The notes beneath the pieces were generated by a model. The model worked only from the letters and a program-made list of their open reading frames with translations. It did no database searches and was not told the origin of the DNA. Shown piece after piece: positions 22,375 to 31,844 of a stretch of 64,000 bases of DNA. The stretch's first letter is position 1; each line of letters begins with the position of its first letter. This DNA comes from an uncultured Erysipelotrichaceae bacterium (GTDB taxonomy: Bacteria; Bacillota_I; Bacilli_A; Erysipelotrichales; Erysipelotrichaceae): contig CALVBC010000005.1 in the NCBI GenBank assembly GCA_944325685.1, forward strand, positions 1-64,000, read 5' to 3'. Made by a program: the position numbers and the translations under genes.

Positions 22375-24660
22375 ATGTTAAAGATCAAGCACTTATGTAA
22401 GACCTATCATAATAAAAGCGGTGATGTCACCGCGCTTTTGGATATTGACCTAACGATCGATAATACCGGTCTATATGTGATCCTTGGTCCAAGTGGCAGT
22501 GGTAAGAGCACCTTGATGCAGATCATCGCTGGTGTTGATAAAGACTATAGTGGTGATATCGATTGCAAAGATAAGGTCATATATATGAAACAGGACATCC
22601 ATCTTTTTGATGATATGCCTCTTATTGATAATATAAAACTTATCACCGATGATAAAAAGATCATCGACCCTTTATTAAAACACTTTGACTTAGATAAGCA
22701 CATTAAGAAGAAAGTAAAGAAGTTATCTAACGGGCAAAAGAAAAGACTAGAACTCCTTATTTGTGTCTTATTGAAGCCAGATATCTTACTTTTAGATGAG
22801 CCTACTAGTGCTTTAGACCGTGATAATGCCAATAAGATCATGAGATTATTAGATGGCTTATCCAATGTCATGACGATCATCATGGTCACTCATGATATCG
22901 CCTTAGCTTATGACCATGCTTATAAGGTCATTGAGATCGAAGATGGCAAGATCGAAAAGATCATCGCTATGAATGATAGTGATAATAAACGTATCACCCA
23001 TCAGAGAAAAGGAAAACGAAAACTAAAAGATCACTTTGGTTTAGCCTTAAAAGAGCTCTATTCACGTCTACCATATCAGCTAGGGTATATGGTCCTTTTG
23101 ATGGTAGTTTCTTTCTTTTTGATCATACTTATCAATATCTTTTTATCGATAAATAGTGAACGTGATTATACAGAAGTGTTTAAAAATGGTGAGAATATCA
23201 TCGAGTCATTGCCTGATAATAAGGTCATGAATGATCGAGATTCCGAGCTTGGCTTTGATGATATTTACGGTTCTTATGCAGAAAGAGTAGCTAGTGGGAT
23301 ATCTTATCATTTTAAAGATTACGATAAGATCAAAGCCACTGACATCAAAAGAAGTATCCAAGATGATCCTAATATCCTAGCGGTCAACGCTTTCTATGAT
23401 CCACTATATCGTGATGATGATCAGATCATCGATGAGATCACGACTTATTATGAATCTAGTGAAGATAAAGCTTTTTATCCTTTGACACATTACGACAACG
23501 ATATCGTCAAGATACCAGAATATAAAAGCACGGAATACAATAAGATCTATCATGAATTATTCATAACCGATATCGATAAATATATCGAAGTGATCAAAAG
23601 TGGTGTATTAAAGGCAGATAGTGGTATCGACCTTGAAAGGGATGCTCGACAAAATGAAGTGCATATCTTTACTTTAGTCAATACTGATGAAGATCTACCG
23701 ATCATAATGGGGACATTACCACAAACTAGTGATGAACTATTGATCGATGATAATTTTGCCCAGATACTCATGAAGGTTTATGGTATCGATAATAGGAAAG
23801 AACTAGTTGGCAAAGAGATCGATGTTTCATCCTTTAGTGGTTTTTCTAAAGTGAAGGAATTGAGCTTTGTCTTCTCGATGCCAAATGATACTGATATCGA
23901 TATCATGACCTATATCGAAGAAAACGAAGCAGAAGGTCGTGATATGAGTGCCATGCGCAATTATCTTACAAATGCCCAAGCATCGCTTGATAGTGGTAAC
24001 TATGACTACAATGACTTTTTGCCTTTTGAGTCTTTCCAATACAAGATCGTCGGTATATCATCCATAGAAAATGACGATATGGCGATGGGTTTTTGCGGTG
24101 GTGAGTTATTTGAAGGAGAACTGTGGGACTACTATATCATGGATAAAGAAGATCTTGAATTTGAATATGCCGAATATATCCTTAAGCCAAATACAGACTA
24201 CGATGCAAGTTTGACCAAGCTCAAAAATGATCTGACCTTAACAGGAAACGATCTGTATTTTCAAAATGAGATCATCGATGACATCGTATATGCTTATGAA
24301 GATATAACTTCACTCATCCCTTATCTTTTGGCGATATTGGTCATCTCTTTATTTGTGCTTATCATCTATCGGATATCCGATATCAAAAGGATCAAAAAAG
24401 AAAATTTCATCTTTAAGCGTGCTGATTATTGCCGCTATAAAGAAGTGATCATCAGGATCTCTATTATCGGCATCATCGTCATCGCTTTGATCTTAGTGAT
24501 AAGCTATCCACTATTTGATCTGATCAATGAAGTTGCAAGTGGATATAACTATATGGACTTAATAGTATATTCACCATCCTTGATCGTTATAATGACCTTA
24601 TCAGTCATCGTCTTTGCGATGGTCTTAGAATTAGTGCTCACAAAGGTAAAGGCATCATGA
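22375..24660 (+). CDS. ABC transporter, ATPase fused to FtsX-like permease
   Basis: A 761-aa fusion. Residues 1-205 are an ABC ATPase (Walker A GPSGSGKST, signature LSNGQ instead of LSGGQ, Walker B ILLLDEPTSALD, H-loop MVTHD). A membrane helix near 238-260, a large extracytoplasmic domain (about 265-640) and three C-terminal helices follow, as in MacB/FtsX permeases. This layout occurs in transporters associated with bacteriocin export or immunity. It is the first of two such genes; the stop overlaps the next start. AAGGGGT serves as ribosome site. Codon use includes more ATA and TTA than core genes. Confidence 0.8.
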   Translation: MLKIKHLCKTYHNKSGDVTALLDIDLTIDNTGLYVILGPSGSGKSTLMQIIAGVDKDYSGDIDCKDKVIYMKQDIHLFDDMPLIDNIKLITDDKKIIDPLLKHFDLDKHIKKKVKKLSNGQKKRLELLICVLLKPDILLLDEPTSALDRDNANKIMRLLDGLSNVMTIIMVTHDIALAYDHAYKVIEIEDGKIEKIIAMNDSDNKRITHQRKGKRKLKDHFGLALKELYSRLPYQLGYMVLLMVVSFFLIILINIFLSINSERDYTEVFKNGENIIESLPDNKVMNDRDSELGFDDIYGSYAERVASGISYHFKDYDKIKATDIKRSIQDDPNILAVNAFYDPLYRDDDQIIDEITTYYESSEDKAFYPLTHYDNDIVKIPEYKSTEYNKIYHELFITDIDKYIEVIKSGVLKADSGIDLERDARQNEVHIFTLVNTDEDLPIIMGTLPQTSDELLIDDNFAQILMKVYGIDNRKELVGKEIDVSSFSGFSKVKELSFVFSMPNDTDIDIMTYIEENEAEGRDMSAMRNYLTNAQASLDSGNYDYNDFLPFESFQYKIVGISSIENDDMAMGFCGGELFEGELWDYYIMDKEDLEFEYAEYILKPNTDYDASLTKLKNDLTLTGNDLYFQNEIIDDIVYAYEDITSLIPYLLAILVISLFVLIIYRISDIKRIKKENFIFKRADYCRYKEVIIRISIIGIIVIALILVISYPLFDLINEVASGYNYMDLIVYSPSLIVIMTLSVIVFAMVLELVLTKVKAS

Positions 24661-26330
24661 TCGAAGTTAGAGGTTTGAAAAAGGCTTTTGGTGATCTAGT
24701 GGTCTTTGATGATCTAGAGCTAAAGATCGATCATCCTGGCATTTATGTGATAAGTGGACCTTCAGGTTGTGGTAAGAGCACACTACTACAGGTCTTGGCA
24801 GGCAGAGAAGCTTGTAATGCTGAATCGATCGATATAAAAGGTAAGATCGGCCTTATCTTGCAGAACTACGATATGATCGATGAAATAAAGGTCATAGATA
24901 ATATCTATCTAAAAAGATCTAAAGATCCTTATACAGAGATGCTTATCGATAAACTCGGTATCAGGTCACTATGTGATCGTTATCCTAAGGAATTATCTGG
25001 TGGTCAAAGACAAAGGGTCGGCATCATCAGGACCCTCAGCTTTGGTCCCGATATCATCATGTGTGATGAACCGACCGAATCACTTGACATCCATAATAAA
25101 GAGATCGTCATGGACTTGTTTAAAAAGCTGTCACGATCAAAGATCATCATCTTAGTATCACACGATCAAGATCTATATGAGCGCTATGCCGATACGATAT
25201 ATCTTTTTGAAGATAATAAATTAGTCATGATCAAAGATGAAAAAGGTGATCTTGACATCAAATATGAAAGACCACGCTCACTTAAAGGCAAAGAGATCAA
25301 GGCTTTGATAAAGGAAGTCTTCTTTAAGCGCAAGTTGCTCTTTTTGACATCGATCGCCATCTTGATCATCCTTATCATCGGTGCTTTTTATATCGACCAG
25401 CACTTATTTACGATGGGTGATAGTGACCTCAGGAATAAAGATATGTACTATATCGTAACTACCAACACGGATATCATCGAAGACAATAACCTTAAACTTG
25501 TGATACCATTTGAAGCTCTTAAATATCAAGGACAAGACTATGCCGCTAATATCTATCCAAGCCTTGAAGCGCTCCCTGAGCTAAGTGTCATCATCAATAA
25601 AAACCTAGCTGATAGTTTGAATATCCATATCGATGATGAGATCGAATTGGTCTATGATGTCTTTGGTAATGAAAGATCTGTAAAGGTCAAGGTATCAGAT
25701 ATCATCGAAGAAAAAGGGACTAATATCCGATCGGTATATTATGACCTCGATAAGATGATGACCTATTTCAGTAAAGAAAAGGTATCAGATACGCTATCGA
25801 TGAGTGACTATTTTGATATGTTTTCTAATACCTATCAATATCATTATGACTATGAAGGTTATGATGATCTATATTATCGTTTAAGTGATATCGATGAAGA
25901 TATCAAGATCTTAAATCCTCTACATGATGAAAGGGTGAAGATAGCGGAAGATAGTCAGGTATATAGGATGGTCTTTATCTTAGCCATCGGCTTTTTGATC
26001 ATCTTGGCTACGATCTTTATCATCGTCTTTATAAGATCAAATGATCGTCGCTTCAAATATGTCTTAGCGGTCATATCTACATTTGGTGCTGACTTTGATA
26101 AGGCTAAGTCAGGATATCGAAATTATATCTTAGCACAAGCATTATGGCTCATCTTGATCATGGCATCTATCACGGTGATGAGTTATATCGTCATGCATTA
26201 TGATCTTATATATGTACTAATAATGGTCATCATCATGATCGTATGGTTGATCATATATTTGATCATAGTCATCTATTTAGATAAAGACCTTAAGATAAGC
26301 GATCTCAATACGATCTTAAAAGATAGTTAA
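24657..26330 (+). CDS. ABC transporter, ATPase fused to FtsX-like permease (second, smaller)
   Basis: A 557-aa fusion of the same design. The ATPase has GPSGCGKST, LSGGQRQR and IIMCDEPTESLD, with Glu replacing the usual Ala in the D-loop TSALD. One helix near 226-245, a smaller extracytoplasmic domain (about 250-430) and three C-terminal helices follow. It overlaps the previous gene by 4 bp, so the two likely form one heteromeric transporter. The stop lies just inside the second repeat element, whose terminator ends this operon. Confidence 0.8.
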   Translation: MIEVRGLKKAFGDLVVFDDLELKIDHPGIYVISGPSGCGKSTLLQVLAGREACNAESIDIKGKIGLILQNYDMIDEIKVIDNIYLKRSKDPYTEMLIDKLGIRSLCDRYPKELSGGQRQRVGIIRTLSFGPDIIMCDEPTESLDIHNKEIVMDLFKKLSRSKIIILVSHDQDLYERYADTIYLFEDNKLVMIKDEKGDLDIKYERPRSLKGKEIKALIKEVFFKRKLLFLTSIAILIILIIGAFYIDQHLFTMGDSDLRNKDMYYIVTTNTDIIEDNNLKLVIPFEALKYQGQDYAANIYPSLEALPELSVIINKNLADSLNIHIDDEIELVYDVFGNERSVKVKVSDIIEEKGTNIRSVYYDLDKMMTYFSKEKVSDTLSMSDYFDMFSNTYQYHYDYEGYDDLYYRLSDIDEDIKILNPLHDERVKIAEDSQVYRMVFILAIGFLIILATIFIIVFIRSNDRRFKYVLAVISTFGADFDKAKSGYRNYILAQALWLILIMASITVMSYIVMHYDLIYVLIMVIIMIVWLIIYLIIVIYLDKDLKISDLNTILKDS

Positions 26331-26492
26331 AATCACATCACTTCACATAATTCCATCATCACTATCACAAACATCCTTTGTATCATATAAGCGTAAGGTA
26401 AATACCTTACATAGACAACGTCACATATTCTATCCCCTTAAAACTATATTACTTAAAACTCTCGGCTCCTAAGATAATGGGAGCCATTTTTT
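26326..26492 (+). repeat. Intergenic element copy 2 (sRNA unit bracketing the ABC/peptide module)
   Basis: Direct repeat of 20236-20407. TCACAT half sites lie at 26333 and 26343 (10 bp apart), TATCAT at 26381 (48 bp from the first), GTAAGG/CCTTAC at 26393-26410, ATATTCTATCCCC at 26425-26437, and a terminator at 26464-26492. Confidence 0.7.
26388..26492 (+). ncRNA. Predicted C-rich small RNA, copy 2
   Basis: Expected length about 105 nt, with hairpin GTAAGGTA/TACCTTAC, the shared TTCTATCCCC run and a terminator GGCTCC...GGGAGCC followed by ATTTTTT. No ATG is present. The stem bases are kept against copy 1 while the loop differs in length and sequence, which supports an RNA role. The terminator also ends the ABC operon upstream and touches the stop of the convergent methyltransferase gene. 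Confidence 0.5.
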
Positions 26493-27012
26493 ATTTGGTC
26501 AGGATATAGACGACCGGTTCAAAGGGGTCTTTGTATTCTTGGTAGTGCTCTAAGATCTTATATGGTGAATCCTTGATATATCTTAAAACCTTATAGTATT
26601 CGTCATAACCACCATCATGACCACGATAAAAGATGAGCGATACTAAAGCCTTATCGTTTAAATGCTTATATAGTGCATCTAATGCTTTGATCGTCGTATC
26701 GGCTTTGGTGATGATACTACTTGTACTATTAGGTAGATAGCCAAGATTGAACATCACCACATCGATCTTATCGGTGATATAGTGATCAAGCTCAGAATGG
26801 GAATCATTTATAAAGGTGATATTGTGATAGTCATGTAGTTTGCTTTGAGCTTTTAAGATCGCTTCTTTTTGGATATCAAAGCTATAGACCTTCATGATAT
26901 GGTCAGCTAAAAAGCGGGTATCATTACCACCACCACAGGTCATATCGATACCGATCATCTTTGCATTTAAGATCGGTCTTATGTATTTTTGGCTAAAGGT
27001 CACTGGCTTCAT
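26491..27012 (-). CDS. mnmM: YtqB/MnmM-type tRNA methyltransferase
   Basis: A 173-aa Rossmann methyltransferase with SAM motif IDMTCGGGNDT and catalytic-loop NLGYLPN. Family members (Bacillus YtqB) are known to methylate the aminomethyl group of wobble U34 to give mnm5U in tRNA. The gene overlaps the radical SAM gene upstream by 20 bp, the same pairing as ytqA-ytqB in Bacillus, which supports the assignment. Length is normal. Confidence 0.82.
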   Translation of the reverse strand: MKPVTFSQKYIRPILNAKMIGIDMTCGGGNDTRFLADHIMKVYSFDIQKEAILKAQSKLHDYHNITFINDSHSELDHYITDKIDVVMFNLGYLPNSTSSIITKADTTIKALDALYKHLNDKALVSLIFYRGHDGGYDEYYKVLRYIKDSPYKILEHYQEYKDPFEPVVYILTK

Positions 27013-27940
27013 AGTACTTGCCCTGGTAGGTGTCTAATGTCTTCATCCGCTTGTCGATGTCATTTAATAGTGTGCGCTTATTTAAAAGCCACATCGGCGC
27101 GATGAGGTCTTCTTTGATGGGGTCAGCGGTCAGTCTTTCGATGATCACATCAGGTCTTATATGCTCTAATTGTCTGATGACGATATCGATATACTCATCT
27201 CTAGTGATGACTTTAAAGGGCCTTTCATTATAGATGTTAGCTAATTTAGTGCCTTTTAATATCTCAAGGCAATGGATCTTTAAGGCATCGTATTTGATAT
27301 CCTTTATATCATCGATCGTCTTTAACATATCTCCCTCATCTTCATAAGGCAGACCATCGATGATGTGGATACAGGTCTTGATCTTGGTCTTTTCTGAGCG
27401 TTTGAAGGTCTCTTTAAAGGTATCAAAGTCATGGCCACGATTGATAAAAGCAGCAGTCTTATCATTTGATGTCTGAAGGCCGATCTCAAGCCAGATCGGC
27501 TTATATGAAGCCATATCATCAAGGTAGGCCAATGTATCATCACTTATACAATCAGCCCTGGTGGCAATGGCCATCTCTACTACTTCATCACGATGGATCA
27601 AACTTTCAACATAGCCCCTTAATTTTTCTAATGGTCCATAGGTATTAGAAAAGGATTGAAAGTAAGGGATGGTATAAGAGTCAGGCCATTTATTATCGAT
27701 GACCTTCTTATTAGCTAAGTATTGAGCTACGATGTCATTTTTAAAGTGGACACTGGTATCGCCACTGCCTCTAGCTGAACAAAAGATACAACCACCAACG
27801 CCTTTGGTCCCATCGCGATTTGGACAGGTGTAGTCAAGATCTAAGATGACCTTGGCTACTTTGTGGTCATAGGTCTTTTTGAGATGGTAATTAAAGGTCT
27901 GATAACGCTTGTTGTCTAATGTATATGGATATGGATTCAT
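26993..27940 (-). CDS. YtqA-type radical SAM protein, probable partner in wobble uridine modification
   Basis: A 315-aa radical SAM enzyme of the TIGR01212/YtqA family: N-terminal YPYTLDNKRYQTFNYHLK, cluster motif with CPNRDG then GGCIFC (CX14CX2C), and ADCISDDTLAYL. Its coupling to the YtqB-type methyltransferase suggests that it acts on the same tRNA side chain (the proposed MnmL role). It overlaps the alarmone synthetase gene upstream by 4 bp. Confidence 0.82.
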   Translation of the reverse strand: MNPYPYTLDNKRYQTFNYHLKKTYDHKVAKVILDLDYTCPNRDGTKGVGGCIFCSARGSGDTSVHFKNDIVAQYLANKKVIDNKWPDSYTIPYFQSFSNTYGPLEKLRGYVESLIHRDEVVEMAIATRADCISDDTLAYLDDMASYKPIWLEIGLQTSNDKTAAFINRGHDFDTFKETFKRSEKTKIKTCIHIIDGLPYEDEGDMLKTIDDIKDIKYDALKIHCLEILKGTKLANIYNERPFKVITRDEYIDIVIRQLEHIRPDVIIERLTADPIKEDLIAPMWLLNKRTLLNDIDKRMKTLDTYQGKYYEASDL

Positions 27941-28587
27941 CTATTCTTGACCCTATTATAGATCGTCTGCATCTTGATATCTAAGTCATTAGCGATCTTA
28001 GCGCATTCAGCTAATTCATTATCACAATAGGTGGATAATTCGACATCTTTCTTGTAGCGGATCTTGTGCTCTAAACTAGCCCAGAAGTCCATCGAGATGG
28101 TCCGTAGCTGTACTTCGACCTTCATCGCTTTTTTCTTGTCGTGTAAAAAGATAGGGATCTCAACGATCAGATGCAAGCTACGATAGCCATTATCTTTGGG
28201 ATTATTGATATAGTCCTTATATTCGACTAGGGTCACATCATCTTGACCTAAAAAGGCATCGGCGATCGTATAGATATCCTCGATAAATGAACATATCACT
28301 CTGACCCCAGCCATATCATGCATATTGTCTTCAATGCTTTCAACGGTCATCGGTAGTCCTAAGCGTTCTAATTTATCGATCGTACTTTCAAAGGATTTGA
28401 TCCGCGTCTTGATCGTTTCGATCGGATCACGGTCATAGCGAAGGGATAGCTCTTCATCTAAGACCATGAATTTGGTCTCAACTTCCATCATGGCACAACG
28501 GTAATAAGCGACAAGCTCACGATAGCGGTCCGTCATATCGTGTAGTCTTTCACGGATCAGTTTTCGATTTTTTATTTCATCTTCCAC
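27937..28587 (-). CDS. relQ: Small alarmone synthetase, RelQ/YjbM type
   Basis: A 216-aa RelA/SpoT synthetase domain without hydrolase or regulatory domains. Motifs include AGVRVICSF, DYINNPKDNGYRSLH and EVQLRTISMDFWASLEHKIRY. It makes (p)ppGpp from GTP/GDP and ATP. The length fits the RelQ class. The start is GTG at 28587 with GAGGAG upstream. It heads a three-gene operon with the tRNA modification pair. Confidence 0.9.
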   Translation of the reverse strand: MEDEIKNRKLIRERLHDMTDRYRELVAYYRCAMMEVETKFMVLDEELSLRYDRDPIETIKTRIKSFESTIDKLERLGLPMTVESIEDNMHDMAGVRVICSFIEDIYTIADAFLGQDDVTLVEYKDYINNPKDNGYRSLHLIVEIPIFLHDKKKAMKVEVQLRTISMDFWASLEHKIRYKKDVELSTYCDNELAECAKIANDLDIKMQTIYNRVKNR

Positions 28588-28648
28588 TTATAAAACTCCT
28601 CTTTTTTATTTTCTATCATTCAAAGCCAATTAGCAAGCGCAACTGACC

Positions 28649-28677
28649 TTGATTTTAAGACCTAAAATAGTTATCAT
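28649..28677 (+). promoter_or_regulatory. Promoter of the T-box leuS unit
   Basis: TTGATT (28649-28654) and TATCAT (28672-28677) are 17 bp apart, directly before the T-box leader. Confidence 0.6.
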
Positions 28678-28683
28678 AAACGG

Positions 28684-28880
28684 GTAATCGTCAAAAGTAG
28701 TAGTGGAAGTGAGAGCGTAGCGAATCTTTGGGTGGTGAAAAAAGATCTCTCAGCAAATGAACTCGTTTGACATGGTGATTAAACGTATATCGGCGATAAC
28801 GATAAGAGGTGCATGTCTAAAGACATGAATTAAGGTGGTACCGCGTTATTGACGTCCTTAAGTTGGGCGTTTTTTTATTA
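28684..28880 (+). promoter_or_regulatory. T-box riboswitch controlling leuS
   Basis: The leader carries the T-box sequence AAGGTGGTACCGCG at 28832-28845, a stem I region (AGTGAGAGCG), and a terminator GACGTCC...GGGCGTTTTTTTA at about 28850-28878. A plausible Leu specifier CTC lies at 28762-28764 in ATGAACTCG. Uncharged tRNA-Leu binding would stabilise the antiterminator and allow leuS transcription. It fills the about 300-bp gap before leuS. Confidence 0.92.
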
Positions 28881-28891
28881 GGAGGTTTTAA

Positions 28892-31294
28892 ATGGCTTAT
28901 ACACATACGACTACCGAAGCCAAGTGGCGCAAGATCTGGGATGAGACTGATCCCTACTATACCGATACGCATGACTTTTCTAAGCCGAAGTATTACATCT
29001 TGGATATGTTCCCATATCCATCAGGGGTCGGCTTACATGCTGGGCATCCTGAAGGCTATACCGCTACCGATGTCGTAGCCCGGATGAAAAGGATGCAAGG
29101 ATATAATGTCTTACATCCGATGGGCTTTGATTCATTTGGCTTACCAGCGGAACAATATGCGATCCAAACAGGTAATCACCCCGATGGTTTTACCAAGAAG
29201 AATATCGAGACCTTTAAAGATCAGTTAAAGATGTTAGGATTCTCATATGACTGGTCTAAGGAGATCGCGACATCAGATCCAGAATACTACAAGTGGACCC
29301 AATGGATCTTTGAAAGGCTATATGAAGATGGCTATGCCAAGTACGTTGAGATGCCAGTCAACTGGTGTGAAGAATTAGGTACGGTCTTAGCTAATGATGA
29401 GGTCATCGATGGGAAATCGGAAAGAGGTGGCTATCCAGTCATCAGGAAGATGATGCGTCAGTGGATCATGGATATCCCAGCATTTGCCGAAAAATTATTA
29501 GCTAACCTCGATGAGCTTGATTGGCCAGAGTCGACCAAGGAGATGCAACGTAACTGGATCGGTAAGAGTATCGGTGCGGAAGTGACCTTTAAAGTCAAAG
29601 ACCACGATGAGAGCTTTGTCGTCTTTACCACAAGACCTGATACTTTATTCGGCGCCACTTATTGTGTCTTATCCCCGGAGCATCCACTAGTCGATAAGAT
29701 CGCAAGTGAAGATAAAAAAGAAGAGATCGAAGCTTATCGCAAGGTCTGTGCATCAAAATCCGAACTTGAAAGGACCCAACTGAATAAAGAAAAGACCGGT
29801 GTCTTTATCGGCGCTTATGCGATCGATCCGGTCAATGATAAGGCGATCCCGATCTATATCAGTGACTATGTCTTAATGACCTATGGAACAGGGGCGATCA
29901 TGGCCGTCCCAGCTCATGATGAAAGAGACTATGCCTTTGCCAAGAAATTCGGCATCGATATCATCCAGGTCTTAGAAGGTGGCGATATCGAAAAAGAGGC
30001 TTATACTGAAGATGGTACCCACATCAACTCTGGTTTCTTAGATGGCTTAAATAAACAAGATGCGACCGATACGATCATCAATTGGCTTGAAGAAAGAGGT
30101 CTAGGTCATAAAAAGGTCAATTATCGCATCAGAGAATGGATCTTTTCAAGGCAGAGGTATTGGGGTGAACCGATCCCGGTCATCCACTATGAAGACGGGA
30201 CGACTGGTATCATCGATACCGAGGACTTACCACTTGTCTTACCAGAGCTTGATGACTATAGTCCATCAAAGACTGGTGCTTCACCTTTAGCTAAAGCCAC
30301 TGATTGGGTAAATGTCACCTATAAAGGCAAAAAGGGTCAAAGAGAGACCAATACGATGCCAGGCTCAGCTGGCTCATCTTGGTATTTCTTAAGATATGTC
30401 GACCCACATAACGATAAGACCTTCGCTGACTATGAGCTTTTAAAACACTGGTTACCAGTCGATCTATATATCGGTGGTCCAGAGCACGCTGTTGGTCATC
30501 TATTATATTCAAGGATGTGGAATAACTACCTCTATGATAAAGGTCTCGTTCCACATAAAGAGCCATTTAAAAAGCTCGTCCATCAAGGCATGATCTTAGG
30601 GGAGAATGGCATCAAGATGGGTAAGCGATATCCAGAATATGCCGTCAATCCTAATGACATCGTCAGAGACTATGGTGCTGATACCTTGAGGCTTTATGAG
30701 ATGTTTATGGGGCCACTTGGCGCTGATAAGCCATGGAGCACGCAAGGTGTCATCGGAGCGAGGAAATGGCTTGACCGTGTATGGCGGATCATGTGTGAGA
30801 TGCCAGAGAAATTAAGCGAAGAGAATGACCATAAACTCGATTATTCCTATAACTTCTTAGTCAAAAAGGTCACTGAAGACTTTGCGTCACTCGATATCAA
30901 TACCGCGATATCACAGATGATGATCTTCATCAATGACGCTTATAAAGAAGAAAAACTATACAAGGAATATGCGATCGATTTCGTACAGATGCTTTCATGT
31001 ATCGCCCCGTTCATCGGCTATGAGATGTATGAAAGACTGACCGGTAGACAAGATCTTACCTATCGTCCGTGGCCGACATATGATGAATCAAAACTCGTCA
31101 AAGATGAGATCGAATATGTCGTCCAAGTAAACGGCAAGGTCAGAGCTAAGTTCACTGATCGGGCTGGTATGAGCGAAGAAGAGATCTTAGATGCTTCCTT
31201 AGCACAAGAAAACATCCAGAAGTTCGTTACAAGTAAAGATATGATCAAGAAGTACTTTGTGATCAAAGGCAAGATGATCAATATCGTCATCTAA
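28892..31294 (+). CDS. leuS: Leucyl-tRNA synthetase with an altered KMSKS motif
   Basis: An 800-aa class Ia synthetase. The HIGH-type motif is HAGH (49-52) in [15 protein letters not shown]. The CP1 editing domain has [12 protein letters not shown] and the hydrolytic Asp in AHDERD. The anticodon-binding and C-terminal domains are present ([11 protein letters not shown]). Where KMSKS is expected, near Lys575, the sequence is [17 protein letters not shown]. The two catalytic-loop Lys/Arg positions are kept but both Ser are not. The enzyme charges tRNA-Leu and is controlled by the T-box upstream. GGAGG precedes the ATG. Confidence 0.96.
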   Translation: MAYTHTTTEAKWRKIWDETDPYYTDTHDFSKPKYYILDMFPYPSGVGLHAGHPEGYTATDVVARMKRMQGYNVLHPMGFDSFGLPAEQYAIQTGNHPDGFTKKNIETFKDQLKMLGFSYDWSKEIATSDPEYYKWTQWIFERLYEDGYAKYVEMPVNWCEELGTVLANDEVIDGKSERGGYPVIRKMMRQWIMDIPAFAEKLLANLDELDWPESTKEMQRNWIGKSIGAEVTFKVKDHDESFVVFTTRPDTLFGATYCVLSPEHPLVDKIASEDKKEEIEAYRKVCASKSELERTQLNKEKTGVFIGAYAIDPVNDKAIPIYISDYVLMTYGTGAIMAVPAHDERDYAFAKKFGIDIIQVLEGGDIEKEAYTEDGTHINSGFLDGLNKQDATDTIINWLEERGLGHKKVNYRIREWIFSRQRYWGEPIPVIHYEDGTTGIIDTEDLPLVLPELDDYSPSKTGASPLAKATDWVNVTYKGKKGQRETNTMPGSAGSSWYFLRYVDPHNDKTFADYELLKHWLPVDLYIGGPEHAVGHLLYSRMWNNYLYDKGLVPHKEPFKKLVHQGMILGENGIKMGKRYPEYAVNPNDIVRDYGADTLRLYEMFMGPLGADKPWSTQGVIGARKWLDRVWRIMCEMPEKLSEENDHKLDYSYNFLVKKVTEDFASLDINTAISQMMIFINDAYKEEKLYKEYAIDFVQMLSCIAPFIGYEMYERLTGRQDLTYRPWPTYDESKLVKDEIEYVVQVNGKVRAKFTDRAGMSEEEILDASLAQENIQKFVTSKDMIKKYFVIKGKMINIVI

Positions 31295-31301
31295 TAAAAA
31301 G

Positions 31302-31329
31302 GAGGATAGTTTATACTATCCTCGTTTTT
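31302..31329 (+). terminator. Terminator of leuS (and of convergent rpiB)
   Basis: GAGGATAGT-TTAT-ACTATCCTC followed by G and five T. An A run precedes it, so it can serve rpiB on the minus strand, whose stop lies inside the stem. Confidence 0.8.
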
Positions 31330-31759
31330 CGATATCAGTGATCATTTCAACACGCCTTAGATGTCTATCACCTAAAAACGATGCGTTGATGAATTCATCG
31401 ACGATCATCTTGGCTAATTCTTCGCCAACGACCCTAGCACCAAAGCACAAGATATTGGCATCATTGTGCTCCCTTGATAGCTTGGCACTATAAGGTTCAG
31501 ATACACAGGCCGCTCTGATGCCTTTGACCTTATTAGCGCTGATCGAGACACCGATACCAGTGCCACAGATCAAGATACCGAGATCTGCTTCTTTATCTTT
31601 TACTTTTAAAGCCACGGCTTCAGCGATCTTCGGATAGTCGATCTTTTCTCCTTCCTTGACACCAAGGTCTAAGATCTCGATCCCCTTATTTTCTAAATGT
31701 TTTTTGATCACTTCTTTTAAGCTTGGCCCTGCATGGTCATTTCCGATCACGATCTTCAT
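31316..31759 (-). CDS. rpiB: Ribose-5-phosphate isomerase B
   Basis: A 147-aa RpiB/LacAB-family sugar isomerase with GNDHAGPSLK at the start, the active-site CGTGIG and SREHNDANILCFGARV. It interconverts ribose-5-P and ribulose-5-P in the pentose phosphate pathway. The start is MKIVIGNDH at 31759, behind GAGAGG; the 13 residues that an upstream ATG would add are not family-like. Confidence 0.93.
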   Translation of the reverse strand: MKIVIGNDHAGPSLKEVIKKHLENKGIEILDLGVKEGEKIDYPKIAEAVALKVKDKEADLGILICGTGIGVSISANKVKGIRAACVSEPYSAKLSREHNDANILCFGARVVGEELAKMIVDEFINASFLGDRHLRRVEMITDIEKRG

Positions 31760-31844
31760 TTTAAATACCTCTCTTGGCTCCCATTTTATATAAATCACCT
31801 TTTTGGTTCAAGGGAATGTTTGTTATAATACGAAGGGAGAAAAT

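Noticed and set aside
20236-26492. Transposon or IS borders for the two repeats
   Set aside because: No transposase or target-site duplication, and conserved promoter and terminator spacing fit functional RNA genes better.
28684-28880. tRNA-like cloverleaf before leuS
   Set aside because: The T-box sequence and terminator identify a riboswitch; no CCA-end acceptor stem is present.
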